A stretch of DNA of 64,000 nucleotides, from the NCBI GenBank assembly GCA_903772945.1, contig CAICTM010000370.1, forward strand, positions 1-64,000, read 5' to 3'. This DNA comes from Seminavis robusta (lineage: Eukaryota; Bacillariophyta; Bacillariophyceae; Naviculales; Naviculaceae). Both the position numbers and the translations under genes were made by a program. Positions within the stretch are counted from its first letter, which is position 1. Each line of letters starts with the position of its first letter. A model generated the notes under the pieces. That model was not told where the DNA came from. It did no database searches and saw only the letters and a program-made list of their open reading frames with translations. Positions 9,764-20,334 of the stretch are shown piece after piece.

Positions 9764-11734
9764 CCAAACAGGTGAAGACAAAACTAATTTTCCCTCAACT
9801 AAAAGCTTTCCCTTTTTTCTTCTTGTTGGATCGCTTCTTTGCTGGCATCTCTCTTCTTCGCAATTGAAACTGATTCCAGTGTGTGCTGTTGTGGGCACGA
9901 TGCGCTGGCCTACTATGAAAATGCATGCAGCCTTGTGTCGAGTGATGTCCACTCCTTGCATGTCGGCGACCATAGCTATCAGCGCACGTGGAACGAATTT
10001 TCGGTGGTCATCCTGTGGCAAGCGAGGAATGAAGACGCTTTCGGCCGTGCAACGAAGATTTAGATGGCACCATCATCAGCCACATGCAACCAGTACATGT
10101 AGTTGCATCAGCATTTGTTTCGGAAAGGGATTTTGCCACGCCTCTTCTGTGGCAACCACTCCATAGATTGGTCGTTGGTTGTGGTGATGGAGACTGTATG
10201 ACCACTGATTTCGTTTGCATAGATATCCAAGACCATGGTGAAGCATCAGCCGGCTTCGTGTCTCGGGTGGACAAGAGTTGTCCCAGCTGGCTATTAATAG
10301 TAGCGGTACCTGGTACTACGTATCGGTAAGGCTATGGGTGTTGTAGTGGGGCCAGAGGATGCCGCAAATAGGAGCGCCTGACGAATAGCTCTCAAACTAG
10401 CCAGCAGGCTTCTCTGTATTCTACATGTATGTATGCTGAGGAGCCCTATGCCCATGACGCACAATGCTCTGAAATAGGCCCCACCCTTGAGCCAAAAAAG
10501 ACACCACCAAAAAGAATCCAAATTGTTATTATTAGTGCTGGACCATAGTACATGCTTGTCATCTTCAGCTCCATACTACTTGTCAAAGATTCAAGGGTAA
10601 GAAAAACCGATGATCCCTCCAATAAAGAGTACAAGGTCCACCATCATGGTCGCACTCCTTGTGTCACAGAGCAAAAGAGTGGCCTTATTCTTCAGATTCT
10701 CCTCTGGTGATCCCATGCTGGTTTCTGCAGTGCCTGCGGTCTGGTTGGTTTTTTTCGGCTGCATTTTACTCTCCTAGCGTCTGGTGTTTGGTGGCATCGT
10801 TGGTTGCCTTTTGTAAAACTGCATCCACGGTGAGTCCCCACGGTCGATGTAACAATGTATCTGAGCGGTGCGAGCAGACGGAACATGTACATGTACAGTA
10901 CTAAAGTAATGGTGATCGCAGCATCTCCAATATCATACCAGTACCGGTACTAGCTAGCCACGCCTGACGTGGGAGGAGAAGTGAGAATTGGCGAGTCTTC
11001 TAGTAGATGTGGTGAAAGTGCATGCTAGCGGACTCCACATAGGCTACCAGCCCCTTCCTTCGCAGTACGGTAATCGTTGACCATCAAGTCGATTGTTCCA
11101 GGAGATAGTGTGGTCTGCAATAGTTCCGATCAAAAGGCTAAGCCAAAGAGGAAATAAAAATTAGTTATGTATCACCCCGTTTCTATGAACGACGGCAAAT
11201 TGGCAGCACCAGTGAGCAAGCTTTGCAAAACTGCCCGCAGCCTTTTATAGGATAAGTAAGTTGATTCTCGCTGTGATTGCTTGTCGATGAATTCGGTTGA
11301 GTCTGGCCAATCTTCGACTGGAGGAATAGGACGTTTTTGGTGCCAATAAGTTGTCCTCCTAGGAGGTCATTGTCCTTCCTCATTCTTTTAAAATCCAAAC
11401 GTCATGGTGCTCAGTTCAGCACAAATCATCCACCTGCGAGGAGCACTGAGCTAGCTAGAGATCATTTTTCGCTACACCGTTGAGAAGGCATGAGAATGAA
11501 GAGTTTTGAACATCAAGTCCCCACAATCCACGATGAATCCCCACGATCGAGCTGACACCCAGAATCTTTGTGCCTGACAGACGGATACCCAGCTACACTG
11601 TACTAGTACTGTAGCCAGATCAAGTCTCGTCCCGTCGTTTTGATGCGCAACTCCCCATCCACACAATCCTCTTCCGAAGAGTGCAGCTTGTAATCCCATA
11701 TTTTACATTGTATATGTGCAGCGTGTAGGTTGCC
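9764..11734. other. Long gap without a clear gene
   Basis: Several frames of 60-90 codons exist on both strands, but none resembles a known family and they overlap one another. On the minus strand a 57-codon frame (about 10764-10591, start MQPKKTNQTAGTAET, hydrophobic end DLVLFIGGIIGFSY) is followed closely by another minus-strand frame (10634-10446) with a hydrophobic stretch (GPALIITIWILFGGVFFG). Together these could be the remains or exons of a small membrane protein; I could not join them. One TACCGGTA lies near 10942. Confidence 0.3.
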
Positions 11735-13420
11735 ATGTCCACTGACAATGGTACGCAACCACAACCAGAGCTACCACAAGACAAAGCCGAAGAGAAATCG
11801 AAAGATCCATCGCTTTCAGCAATAGCCGAGAACAATAATGACAGCAGCGTTCCGGATCCCCGCTTGGAAGTACAAAGTGGTGTGGTTCGCGATGGGGAGT
11901 ATGTAATCTTGGCGTTCGGAGACGGAAGAAAGTTCTTTGCGCAATGTCAGACTCGTGCTAGAGGAAAGTCCACCCCCGTCAAGATCCACAAGCGCTCGTA
12001 CCACACTTGGCAGTTGGTGGGGTTGAAATACGGAAAGGTTTTGGAGCTTGGACAATCCGGTCTGGTTCCACTGCCGGATGGTGAAGAGGTGATTCCCTCC
12101 AATCCCTACATTGCTGAAAATGCCGTTGCCACGGTAGCAGCAACAGCAGCAACTGATGACAGCAAGGGTGGAGCAGACGTGGCTGTAGCCGAGGATAACG
12201 AAATGGAGGATACCACCTTTCCACCCATTCAGCAAGACAACGATAATCGACATTTATTGATGGGTGACAAATCCCAAGCTATGGATCAAGACGATCTGAG
12301 ACAGCTGCGTGAAGAAGGAGCTCATGGGTCTGAAATTGTGGAGGCGCTCATTGAAAATTCTTCTTCTTTCAAGAACAAGACCGAGTTTAGCAAAGCAAAG
12401 TACATTCTAAGAAAACAGAAGAAGTATCAACCACGCTGCCGGATGGTGCGCTGCACAGCATACACAATCTGCGAGGCACTCTATATCAAGGATTCCAGAA
12501 AATTAATGAATATGCGCGAAGATACCCTTGGCCAAATATTGAGCTATTCCAATGTCAGTGCGGGATGTCAAGCCCTTGTTTTTGAAAATTGCATGGGTAT
12601 CGTTACTGGTGCTGTAGCTGAGAGAATGGGTGGATACGGACGCATTTTATCTGTCTACACGGGACAACAACCAGCCTTTGTGGAAATGCTCAGTCGCTTC
12701 AACCTGACGTTTGCCCAAAGTCACTCCATCAAATGGCTTCATTCCGGCGATGTTTTTATGGAAGACAATACCGAGGCACCACCACCGCCCGCCGACGCTA
12801 TTGACACGGAATTGGAAGAACGAGAACAACTGAAATGGCCTTGTCCCTTACAAGAACATACTCGCCAGTACATGCAAACCATGGCAAAAGATAAGCAAAA
12901 GAAGGATTTCTTGGCCAAACGCTGCAATCGATTTGCTCGGAAGCTGACACGACACACAACCTTGGAAGTCAACCAAATGCTAGCCGAACGCAAATGTGAT
13001 AGCGTGATTATCGTTACACGAACCGACCCAACGGCCACCTTGCTCGGATTGTTGCCGTATTTGGCACCCTCTGGTCCGTTTGTCGTCTATTGCGAGTTCA
13101 TTGAACCCCTGACCGAATGTTTTCTGGAGATGCAACGGCGTAGTCTAGCCATCAACTTGAGACTGAGTGACACCTGGATGCGAGAATATCAGGTATTGCC
13201 AGGAAGAACTCATCCCAATATGAACATTAGCCAAAGCGGGGGTTTCATATTGACAGGAATCAAACTTTGTCCTGTCACTGGAAAGAATGAGTTGGACGAG
13301 GAGTTGATGAAGGAGATTCGCAGTGAGATTGGGGGTCGCAGAGGGCGAAAGCCCAAAAAGAAAGAAAACCCATCCAATGAAAAAGACAGCAACATGCCAA
13401 AGAAAAAGCGCAGGCGCTAA
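11735..13420 (+). CDS. TRM6: tRNA (adenine-N1-)-methyltransferase non-catalytic subunit
   Basis: This intronless gene encodes 561 residues. TRM6 (Gcd10p/TRMT6) pairs with the catalytic subunit TRM61 to make m1A58 in the T-loop of tRNAs, mainly in the nucleus. Family-like segments are the N-terminal GEYVILAFGDGRKFFAQC beta-rich part, the segment around ILRKQKKYQPRCRMVRCT, and the Rossmann-like half with SAGCQALVFENCMGIVTGAV, MGGYGRILSVYTG and the later SVIIVTRTDPTATLLGLLPYLAPSGPFVVY. The protein ends in a strongly basic tail (KPKKKENPSNEK and PKKKRRR), a likely nuclear localisation signal and possible tRNA contact. An Ala/Asp-rich low-complexity insert lies near residues 125-165. The ATG at 11735 is the first in frame. 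It converges with the next gene, whose 3' end is 260 bases away. Confidence 0.9.
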   Translation: MSTDNGTQPQPELPQDKAEEKSKDPSLSAIAENNNDSSVPDPRLEVQSGVVRDGEYVILAFGDGRKFFAQCQTRARGKSTPVKIHKRSYHTWQLVGLKYGKVLELGQSGLVPLPDGEEVIPSNPYIAENAVATVAATAATDDSKGGADVAVAEDNEMEDTTFPPIQQDNDNRHLLMGDKSQAMDQDDLRQLREEGAHGSEIVEALIENSSSFKNKTEFSKAKYILRKQKKYQPRCRMVRCTAYTICEALYIKDSRKLMNMREDTLGQILSYSNVSAGCQALVFENCMGIVTGAVAERMGGYGRILSVYTGQQPAFVEMLSRFNLTFAQSHSIKWLHSGDVFMEDNTEAPPPPADAIDTELEEREQLKWPCPLQEHTRQYMQTMAKDKQKKDFLAKRCNRFARKLTRHTTLEVNQMLAERKCDSVIIVTRTDPTATLLGLLPYLAPSGPFVVYCEFIEPLTECFLEMQRRSLAINLRLSDTWMREYQVLPGRTHPNMNISQSGGFILTGIKLCPVTGKNELDEELMKEIRSEIGGRRGRKPKKKENPSNEKDSNMPKKKRRR

Positions 13421-13679
13421 ATTGGTTAGCTTCACTGCATCGTCACTATGTGATCTGTTAGCAATGTCCCAACTTTGTCTTGCCGCATCGTAGCAGTTTC
13501 GTATGGCAAGGTCCGAGACAAACCGCCGTAGGTGCCTTTGCGATCACCGAGGTGTGCTCTTGTCGACTCACTCGATTGAATCATTTCGTCGAGCCATGAT
13601 CTTCGATCACTGAGTTCCTTTTCTCATTTGGTTTGGTTTGGTGACATGATGCTACCATAACTGAGGTTTTTTCAACACG

Positions 13680-15866
13680 TCATATCAGAGCCGCCCGGAC
13701 CTCGGAAATGGCCATTTGGACCTCAGTCATCGTACCGTATTCCCTCGCATCTAGAACAGTGTATATTTCACGGTCCTGTTCGTCTGCAAACGCATGTATC
13801 CAACCCATAGGTAGTGGTGTCAACACCTCAAAATTCCCACTCCCTATACCACTGATTTTTCTGTGTGGTCGTACCCTCCTCTGCCTGTAGGCATGGACGT
13901 CATTCATGGCATCGTCCAGTGCTCGCAAAGCGTCCGAAGAAAGACGAGATGACAACCAATGACGACAGTCCAAACCCTCGGACATCCAGTTTACAAGATC
14001 GTGGCTTGAGCTCGAGTTCGTTTCTGGGATAGTATCCGAGACTTTGGGCCGGAAAAGACGCATGAATCGCCCCGGACTCTTGCCGTTCTTCTTGGGCGTT
14101 TTGGGCGCAAGACGAGGAAACAGGAGCATGCTACCGTTCATGCGATCCACAAAGATAACATCTCGACCAACTGAACCGACAAAGGGGGTCTGTTGGCACT
14201 CCAGGAGCGAATGGCGTGCAACGGGGGACCCGTCTTGTTCCTCGCTGTGGGTCTGGGTTGCATAAAGATTTAAACAGTCGTCCAGTGCAGACGATATTCG
14301 TTCCAACAGTACCTGCATGTCTTCCGAGTAAGGTTCGAAGTCCCATCGTGAATTGTCGCACTGCTTATGAAGTGATTGATCCATGTGTTGTTGAACAAAC
14401 ACGAGAAAGCTAAACTCCTGCCATTCATACACCAATGCGTGTAAGATGTCAGGTTTCCCCGATTCATGGTTGTGGCACACCCACGGCGCCCATACAAGTT
14501 CTCCTGAAGGCCCATGAACAGAGATTGTATTCTGCTCTGAGGCACTCAGCATTGCCAGTGGTGGGGTCTGGAGAAAATGGCCTCGTTGGTCGTGATGATT
14601 GTCGGCTTCATCGTCGTTTGGAGCCTCGAAAGACGATCCCATTCCTGCCGATGCCACGGATACCTGATCGGAAAAGGACACCAAGCCAGCACTGATACGC
14701 TTCGGAGATGACGTAGCAGCAAATCGTTCCTGGTTCTGTTGTTGCTGCTTCATCTGAAAGCCATAGGAGGCAAAGTACCACATCAGCAAGCAAGCTGCTG
14801 CGTTCTCTTCGGCAAAGGATCCGTCGTGTTGATGGTGATACAGGAATTGACTTTGGTAAAATGTTGAAACGGCAAAGAGCTGGAGATTGTTGTCTTGTAG
14901 CAAGGCTCTTATTGCTTGCCCCAAATAAAAAGATACATGCACGGGCGGCTGACAAGGAGTCCATTTGGAAGCATGGCTGCCGTCCGGTCGAGCAATTGGA
15001 GCTGGGATGGCTTCCACGAGACAGCGACCCGCCCCTCTTGATCTAGAGTTGGCTAAATCTGCGAGGAAGGCATCATAGTGAAACTTGAGATCAACCGTCA
15101 GTGAAGAGATGGGCAGACTGTTCTTTTGGCTCTGAATCTCTTGCACAAGTTGACTTTCTTCCTGTTGTTGCTCTGAATCTTTGTTCATACTTCGATACAT
15201 GGCTTCCCTCAATCGACGCAGTTTCTTCAATTGGTCAAATAGCAGGTCCATTCCTGGATAAGGACAGCTGCTTTTGCCGTTGGTATTGTCAGGTTTGGAA
15301 ACATCACTATTATTAAAGCTGCTGGGATACCCTTGTAAACGCAGATGAATTCCTCCATAGCGAAGCAGACAGAATAGCTTGTGCGATCGTTCCAGGGCAG
15401 ATCGAATGGCGAGAGGGTCGCATGTACCATCACTGCTGATTTGGACCACAGCCAAAATCTTGGGAACTTCCAGGTTGCTGCTGCTGTGAGTTGCAGTCTC
15501 TTCGAGGGGAACAAAGACTAGTGTGGACCGATCCAAGTGTACCTGACTCGTCGTCTGATCATTATCATGATGATTGTTTGTCAAGGCAGACGGCAAGTTG
15601 CTCAAGGCAATGCATAAACTTGCAAACTGGATGGTTTCCTGACGAACTGTCCATCTTTGGATGTCACTACTACTACATGTACTACCATTGATGACACTGG
15701 AAGATCCGTACTGATCTTGATGATGGTAGTACAGTATGTGTTGTTCCCATTCCTCGGGTGCGGCTGTTTCTCCCAGGGCTTTTCCCGTACAAATTTGAGC
15801 CAGATTCAAATGAAGAATGAGAAGTCGTTGAATGGTACCATCATCTCGACTCTCATCATCTTGCAT
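13680..15866 (-). CDS. CCZ1/HPS4-like longin-type protein (putative)
   Basis: The protein is about 728 residues from the first in-frame ATG at 15866; the frame stays open upstream to about 15905 without another ATG. CCZ1 pairs with MON1 as the exchange factor that activates Rab7 on late endosomes and vacuoles. Features that fit are an early beta-strand segment (LILHLNLAQICTG, then EQHILYYHH), a block with RSTLVFVPLEE and KILAVVQIS followed by the helix SALERSHKLFCLLRYGG, a second longin-like block (QLFAVSTFYQSQFLYHH then AAACLLMWYFASY), and a third region with ILHALVYEWQEFSFLVFVQQ. Long Gln/Ser/Asp-rich loops separate them. Similarity is at the level of fold pattern, so the name is tentative; other longin families (Intu, HPS1) are possible. 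Confidence 0.5.
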   Translation of the reverse strand: MQDDESRDDGTIQRLLILHLNLAQICTGKALGETAAPEEWEQHILYYHHQDQYGSSSVINGSTCSSSDIQRWTVRQETIQFASLCIALSNLPSALTNNHHDNDQTTSQVHLDRSTLVFVPLEETATHSSSNLEVPKILAVVQISSDGTCDPLAIRSALERSHKLFCLLRYGGIHLRLQGYPSSFNNSDVSKPDNTNGKSSCPYPGMDLLFDQLKKLRRLREAMYRSMNKDSEQQQEESQLVQEIQSQKNSLPISSLTVDLKFHYDAFLADLANSRSRGAGRCLVEAIPAPIARPDGSHASKWTPCQPPVHVSFYLGQAIRALLQDNNLQLFAVSTFYQSQFLYHHQHDGSFAEENAAACLLMWYFASYGFQMKQQQQNQERFAATSSPKRISAGLVSFSDQVSVASAGMGSSFEAPNDDEADNHHDQRGHFLQTPPLAMLSASEQNTISVHGPSGELVWAPWVCHNHESGKPDILHALVYEWQEFSFLVFVQQHMDQSLHKQCDNSRWDFEPYSEDMQVLLERISSALDDCLNLYATQTHSEEQDGSPVARHSLLECQQTPFVGSVGRDVIFVDRMNGSMLLFPRLAPKTPKKNGKSPGRFMRLFRPKVSDTIPETNSSSSHDLVNWMSEGLDCRHWLSSRLSSDALRALDDAMNDVHAYRQRRVRPHRKISGIGSGNFEVLTPLPMGWIHAFADEQDREIYTVLDAREYGTMTEVQMAISEVRAALI

Positions 15867-16347
15867 CTTCAAAAAAAAATCAATGGTAGTTTCGAACCAA
15901 TCCAATTTTTCGTCGTCGTCAACTCCAATGAATCCCGTGCCTCTCCATCCAGCACATCTCTTCTCCTCTCTAGCTAGCTAGGTACTCCCTACTATTTACA
16001 GTTTTATGTTGTACCTACTAGTACAGTTAGTTGCAATCCGACAGTGGTGGATGGATTGGAGTTGTCATGGGTCGGGAGGAGATGACGACGGTTGGTGGGA
16101 GAAGCCAGCAGAGTGGATCAAGGACAGCCTTACAGGCTTACTCATTTTCAAATTATTTGTCGGGATCATTCTGTGCCAATGCAACGGCTAGCTCCATGCA
16201 CCTCATCTTTCTCAAAACCTTTTTTGGTTGCCTCTCCTCCGTCTCCCATTTGCCCCTGGTGTTGGAAGGAGCCCTTGCTTGCTCCTTGTGCTTGCTCTCT
16301 CTTCTGGTTCCATTTGTCTCGCCTGTCCAACAATCGAATCCACCACC
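15867..16347. other. Divergent intergenic region
   Basis: It separates the CCZ1-like gene (leftward) and the membrane-protein gene (rightward), so it should contain both promoters. Nothing specific is visible apart from CTAGCTAGCTAG near 15970. Confidence 0.3.
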
Positions 16348-18291
16348 ATGTCCGGTGCAGCAACCTTTTTGGATGTGGTCACCATCCTTTCCGGCGTCCT
16401 CATGCTGTGTGTTGCCTTTATCGTAAGTGAAGTTTGGCAACAGAGGAGGAAAAACTTTCTCCTGCTTCCAAATGCCGTAGTGATAAACTGATGTATTCAT
16501 GACTCTTTGATCTCGTTTCCTTTTCCCTCTTGACAGATTCTGTACAACAAAATGCCTGAAATTGCAGAGGAATGGCGCATCTTGGTGGGCCAAGAAAACG
16601 GCGTCGTCTGCTGCCGAGATCAGCGACAACGAGAAATTGTGGCCAAAGCCATGTACGATATTGAAAAGGGAAAGACTTGCAAGGACAATCTCAAACCACC
16701 TCGTCCGCAATCCACTCCTACAAAGGCAGCAACTGCGAGAATCCAACAGGTGCCAACTTTCGAGTCTCCTGAGTCACAAGACAGCAGTATTGAACTTGCC
16801 TTGAGAGATGTCCATGATGACGACGACGACGACGAGCTGTACAAAGATGACTATGTTGCCAAATTCATGAAACAACGAAAACTGGCTAGAGCCGCGTCGT
16901 CGCCTTCCCAGAAATCAGTCGCCGATTCTTGTTCCGTCTACTTGGAAGGATCTGTTCAATCTGCCACTTCCACCATGGAACCCATGAGCTATGCTCCCAT
17001 GTTTTCACCTGGATCCAAAGTTGACAAAATGACAATGCCCGTAGATGACGACGACGACCTCTCCACTTCCATGTCCTACTCGCTAGACACCATTGACAAC
17101 AAAGAAAGCTTTTCTTCCTATGCCAAGCCAACCAACTACAGCCACATTGCAAGTCGCATTGATGACGACACCACCACCTGTCCAGGAACTCAGATCAATC
17201 CATTCTCCTTTCTCTCCAAACACAACATTACATTGGCCACCAACGTCTCGGAGGATCACATCCACGCGGTCGAGAGCAATCTCAATGAATCATACGAAGA
17301 ATCTCTGCTGCAAGGGCGCACACAGCCCAAAACAACTCACACTCCCATTCAAGAGGAGGAAGAAGAAGCAGTAGTACCTCTGGCCACCAAACATTCAGAT
17401 GCCAGCAAATACACTCGCCACTCGGAGATGAGCAAGCGGTCCGAAAACAACAGCAAACACTCGGCAATACTGTCTTCAGGAAATAGCAAGCGTTCTGTTC
17501 TTTCCAGTGGCATTAGCCCTGTGGTTGCGAGATGTCTAGAGGTTACCAATCACTCAGAGGAGGAACCACCAACGATCCTCGCCAGCAGTCACTCAACTGG
17601 GCTGCGAACGGTGGACTCTTCCAACGTTGCCAGCAGGGATTCCTTCTCGCCTCTGGCTCGGCGTAACGTGACATTTTCCAGCACTTTGCTGGATGAATCC
17701 TCTTCGGAGGATGCAGAACTTTCCCGAAAACAGTCACGGACGGACCTGGACCTCCGAAAGCCCAAAATCACCATTATCACCAACAAGAGCTTGCTCAGCC
17801 TGGATGACGATGATGATGATTCCGATGAAACACCCTCTATCGAAAAGGGCATTACCCCCTACACTGTCTCTACCAGCGGAATGTGGTCTTCCAGTGCCTC
17901 CATGTCAGCACAATCCAGCGACCTAGACGGTCACGATGCATCCTTCAGCACATATGCAGACTCGCTGCCCTCGGATGAAGCAGCCGCCGACAGAAGAGAG
18001 TCTCCGCTGCAGGATGTTCACTGCTGCAAATCTGCCTCCTGTCAAACTTGTCGTTTTCCCGCACAGAACTCACCCACCTTCCTGTCAACCTCCATACCTT
18101 CAACTGGAGAACATTATACCCTGGAACGAAAGCTTCCTGCGCGCTGGTGGGATTCGCAGCTTGCCAGCTATGGGCACCTCAAATCGTACGTTTCCAAGAT
18201 TCTACTGTCCTCTGATACAACAGACGAGCCAGGGTCGAGTAGCGTCGTGTTGAATGGGAGCGTGGAAGACCACCCTTTTGACGAGTCGTGA
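16348..18291 (+). CDS. Single-pass membrane protein with Ser/Asp-rich tail, one intron
   Basis: Exons are 16348-16422 and 16537-18291, with a GTAAGT...TTGACAG intron of 114 bases and phase 0, giving 609 residues. Exon 1 supplies the start and most of a membrane segment (FLDVVTILSGVLMLCVAFI, continuing ILYNKM after the junction), so the exon is needed for targeting. The rest looks like a disordered cytosolic tail: Asp runs (DDDDDDE near residue 95, DDDDDD near 450), SKHS/SKRS-type Ser-Lys-Arg repeats around residues 315-350, and a small Cys cluster (HCCKSASCQTC) near residue 520. No enzyme domain is visible. I do not recognise the family. The intron junction joins the frames exactly, which supports the model. 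Confidence 0.7.
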
Positions 18292-18591
18292 GGGTGTTGA
18301 AACAGAAAAATGGAACGAAGTCAAAGCTGAGGGTCAACTAACTAACTATCTAACGCCCCGTTGGGTGTGACTTTCATTGCTAGTATCGTAGCAAGTCAAT
18401 ACCAACAGTTCCCAACAAGCTAGCGGTCGAGGTGCCGATATACAAAACTGAATAATTCAATCAGCCTTCACCTCTTTTGCCAATCATAGTTCCACACCGT
18501 TCGGTTTGGTCTGGCTATACTAAAATGTACATGTAAGCTTGCTTTTTTATTTGGTCTACTACTAGTGCCGTTCTCTTTGCATCGGCCTTCT

Positions 18592-19371
18592 TTAGAAGTA
18601 CCGGTGCCAGTTGCTGGTCCTAAATCGAAAATTGTGCGTGTCCCTGTGCCCCAGCACTACATTGGTGGTCTTTCCGGTTGCGGGTTTCTCAACCGTGATT
18701 TTGCATTGACCTCCCCGCTGGTCTTCCAATAGTTTTGCGATTTTCGAAGCATTCATGTGTGCACAGGTTCCAGAGTTGATGCGTCGGATGATCATGCCCG
18801 CAGACAGTTCCTTGTGTGTAGCTGCATGGTACTCAAGTCTGTGAATCACAACTATTGGTTTACCCTGGGAGTTGGTTGCATCTCTGAGGCAGAGTCCCCA
18901 TTTTAGGACCTTGTATACTTTGTGGTTGCCACCACCAAGTCTTCGTTGTCTTCGCATCGTTGGGGGCACAAGGGCAACAACCATAATGTTGCCACTGGCA
19001 CCCATCAGTAACTGAGCAGCCTTTTGAAGTGGAGACACTCCATCTGTAACTGTAGTCAGAGTCACTCCGTTTATGCTAAGAAGTTGCATTCCAGGTTGAA
19101 GCTCTTGAGCCTGCTGGAATACAATAGAGTTTGGGACAATTTTGGTGATCACAACTTGGTCTGCTTTATTGGATCCAATGGCAAGACCGGTTTTGTCTTG
19201 AGCTGACTCTTTTTGAAAGCAAGCTTGGACAATGGTGCCTGTCGAAGGTAGAGTTTGGCGTGCCCGATTGTCTTGTCGCGTTTGTTTTTCGGCGCTGCTG
19301 TCTTCAAAGATGATAGATGAGCCATCTGTCAAAATAGTGAAGTCAGTGGAGATGGAGTTGTTTCTGTTCAT
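18592..19371 (-). CDS. Protein with two PDZ-like domains
   Basis: It is 259 residues with no intron. After a Ser/Thr-rich start, residues about 60-130 read as a PDZ domain: TGLAIG carboxylate-loop position, VVITKIVPNSIVFQ strand, ELQPGMQLLSINGVTL (the usual GDxILxVNG motif) and an AAQLLMGASGNIMVVAL helix-strand end. Residues about 155-230 repeat the pattern more weakly (WGLCLRD, IVVIHRLEYHAATHKEL, SAGMIIRRIN, ASKIAKLLEDQRGGQCKITV). PDZ domains bind C-terminal peptides, so this is probably a small scaffold protein. There is no signal peptide or membrane segment. The ATG at 19371 gives MNRNNSIST. It is divergent from the Hsp70-like gene 960 bases away. Confidence 0.7.
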   Translation of the reverse strand: MNRNNSISTDFTILTDGSSIIFEDSSAEKQTRQDNRARQTLPSTGTIVQACFQKESAQDKTGLAIGSNKADQVVITKIVPNSIVFQQAQELQPGMQLLSINGVTLTTVTDGVSPLQKAAQLLMGASGNIMVVALVPPTMRRQRRLGGGNHKVYKVLKWGLCLRDATNSQGKPIVVIHRLEYHAATHKELSAGMIIRRINSGTCAHMNASKIAKLLEDQRGGQCKITVEKPATGKTTNVVLGHRDTHNFRFRTSNWHRYF

Positions 19372-20334
19372 GTTGATGTTATTGCGGTTTGTGGTTTGTG
19401 TTCGTGGTTTGTAGAGCCTTTGTATTTTTATCTTCGTAGTCTGTTTTTTGTGAGCATCACCCGTCCGCTGTCTCTACCGGTACATAGTCAGCGGAAACGA
19501 CCAACTAACTGTGACTCGCCAGCCAGTCGCGATCGGGCGATGAATCATGCTTTGAAAGGTCGCACACCTCTGCGCTGCATACCGGTAGAGCGCCATGCCC
19601 GAGCTCAGAAAGGTTGCAATCCGTAATCAGGACCGAACGATGCACAGGAGCAGTCGTCTTGGCTTTCTTCTCAGCTTCGCGGTGGCATCTCAGTGTCCTC
19701 CCGCTGGAGTCGAACTTGCTGGTCCGAGGAAACACCCATTGACACAATAGTCCAGCGACTGAAACAATAGTAGCTCCATTTACAGTTTCAAAATCAGAGT
19801 TGCTCGGACGCTCTTGCGACCTCAACGTCTATGAAAGGTACTAGTAGCTTGTACTGTAGGAGATTCTGAGGGTTTTGTTGAGCTTTGTAGGCCTGGAACT
19901 ATAGATTTCAGACGATTGATTGCTTGCCAGTCAGTGCGTGATGCCGATAGGTTGAAAGGAAAGCTCGTCAAAACCTATAACTTTGGAGTACGAATAGAAG
20001 TCTACTAGCAGCTGGGGTCTAGCATCAAAACCACTTGGGTGTCAAAGGACTGATCCAGCAGCACCAGTACCGATAGTAGCAGACATTGTAGCGGTACGGT
20101 GCCGCTTCACATCAGCCGTGCTTTGAAAATTGTGCTTTCAATGGCGCGTGCAAACCCTCTTTGATTCCACGTGGAGGACGGCATTTTTCAGATTTCTCAA
20201 GAGCCCGGTCGCTTCCGCTCATTTCTTTTTTGGCGGTTGTTTGTTGAAGCTCTCCTCGGTCCATAAACTACTAGTATAGCTAATATTTAGCACGTTAGCA
20301 CGCAGAGAGTAGAATCGATCAACATCTCAGGACC
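19372..20334. other. Divergent intergenic region, about 960 bases
   Basis: It contains two TACCGGTA palindromes about 100 bases apart (near 19475 and 19580) next to the PDZ gene. No convincing coding frame is present. Confidence 0.4.

Noticed and set aside
9624-10329. Overlapping frames on both strands downstream of the LRR gene
   Set aside because: None has a recognisable domain, they compete with each other, and composition is not clearly coding.
16153-16746. Minus-strand frame of 197 codons
   Set aside because: It overlaps the start, intron and second exon of the better supported plus-strand gene whose splice junction joins frames exactly.
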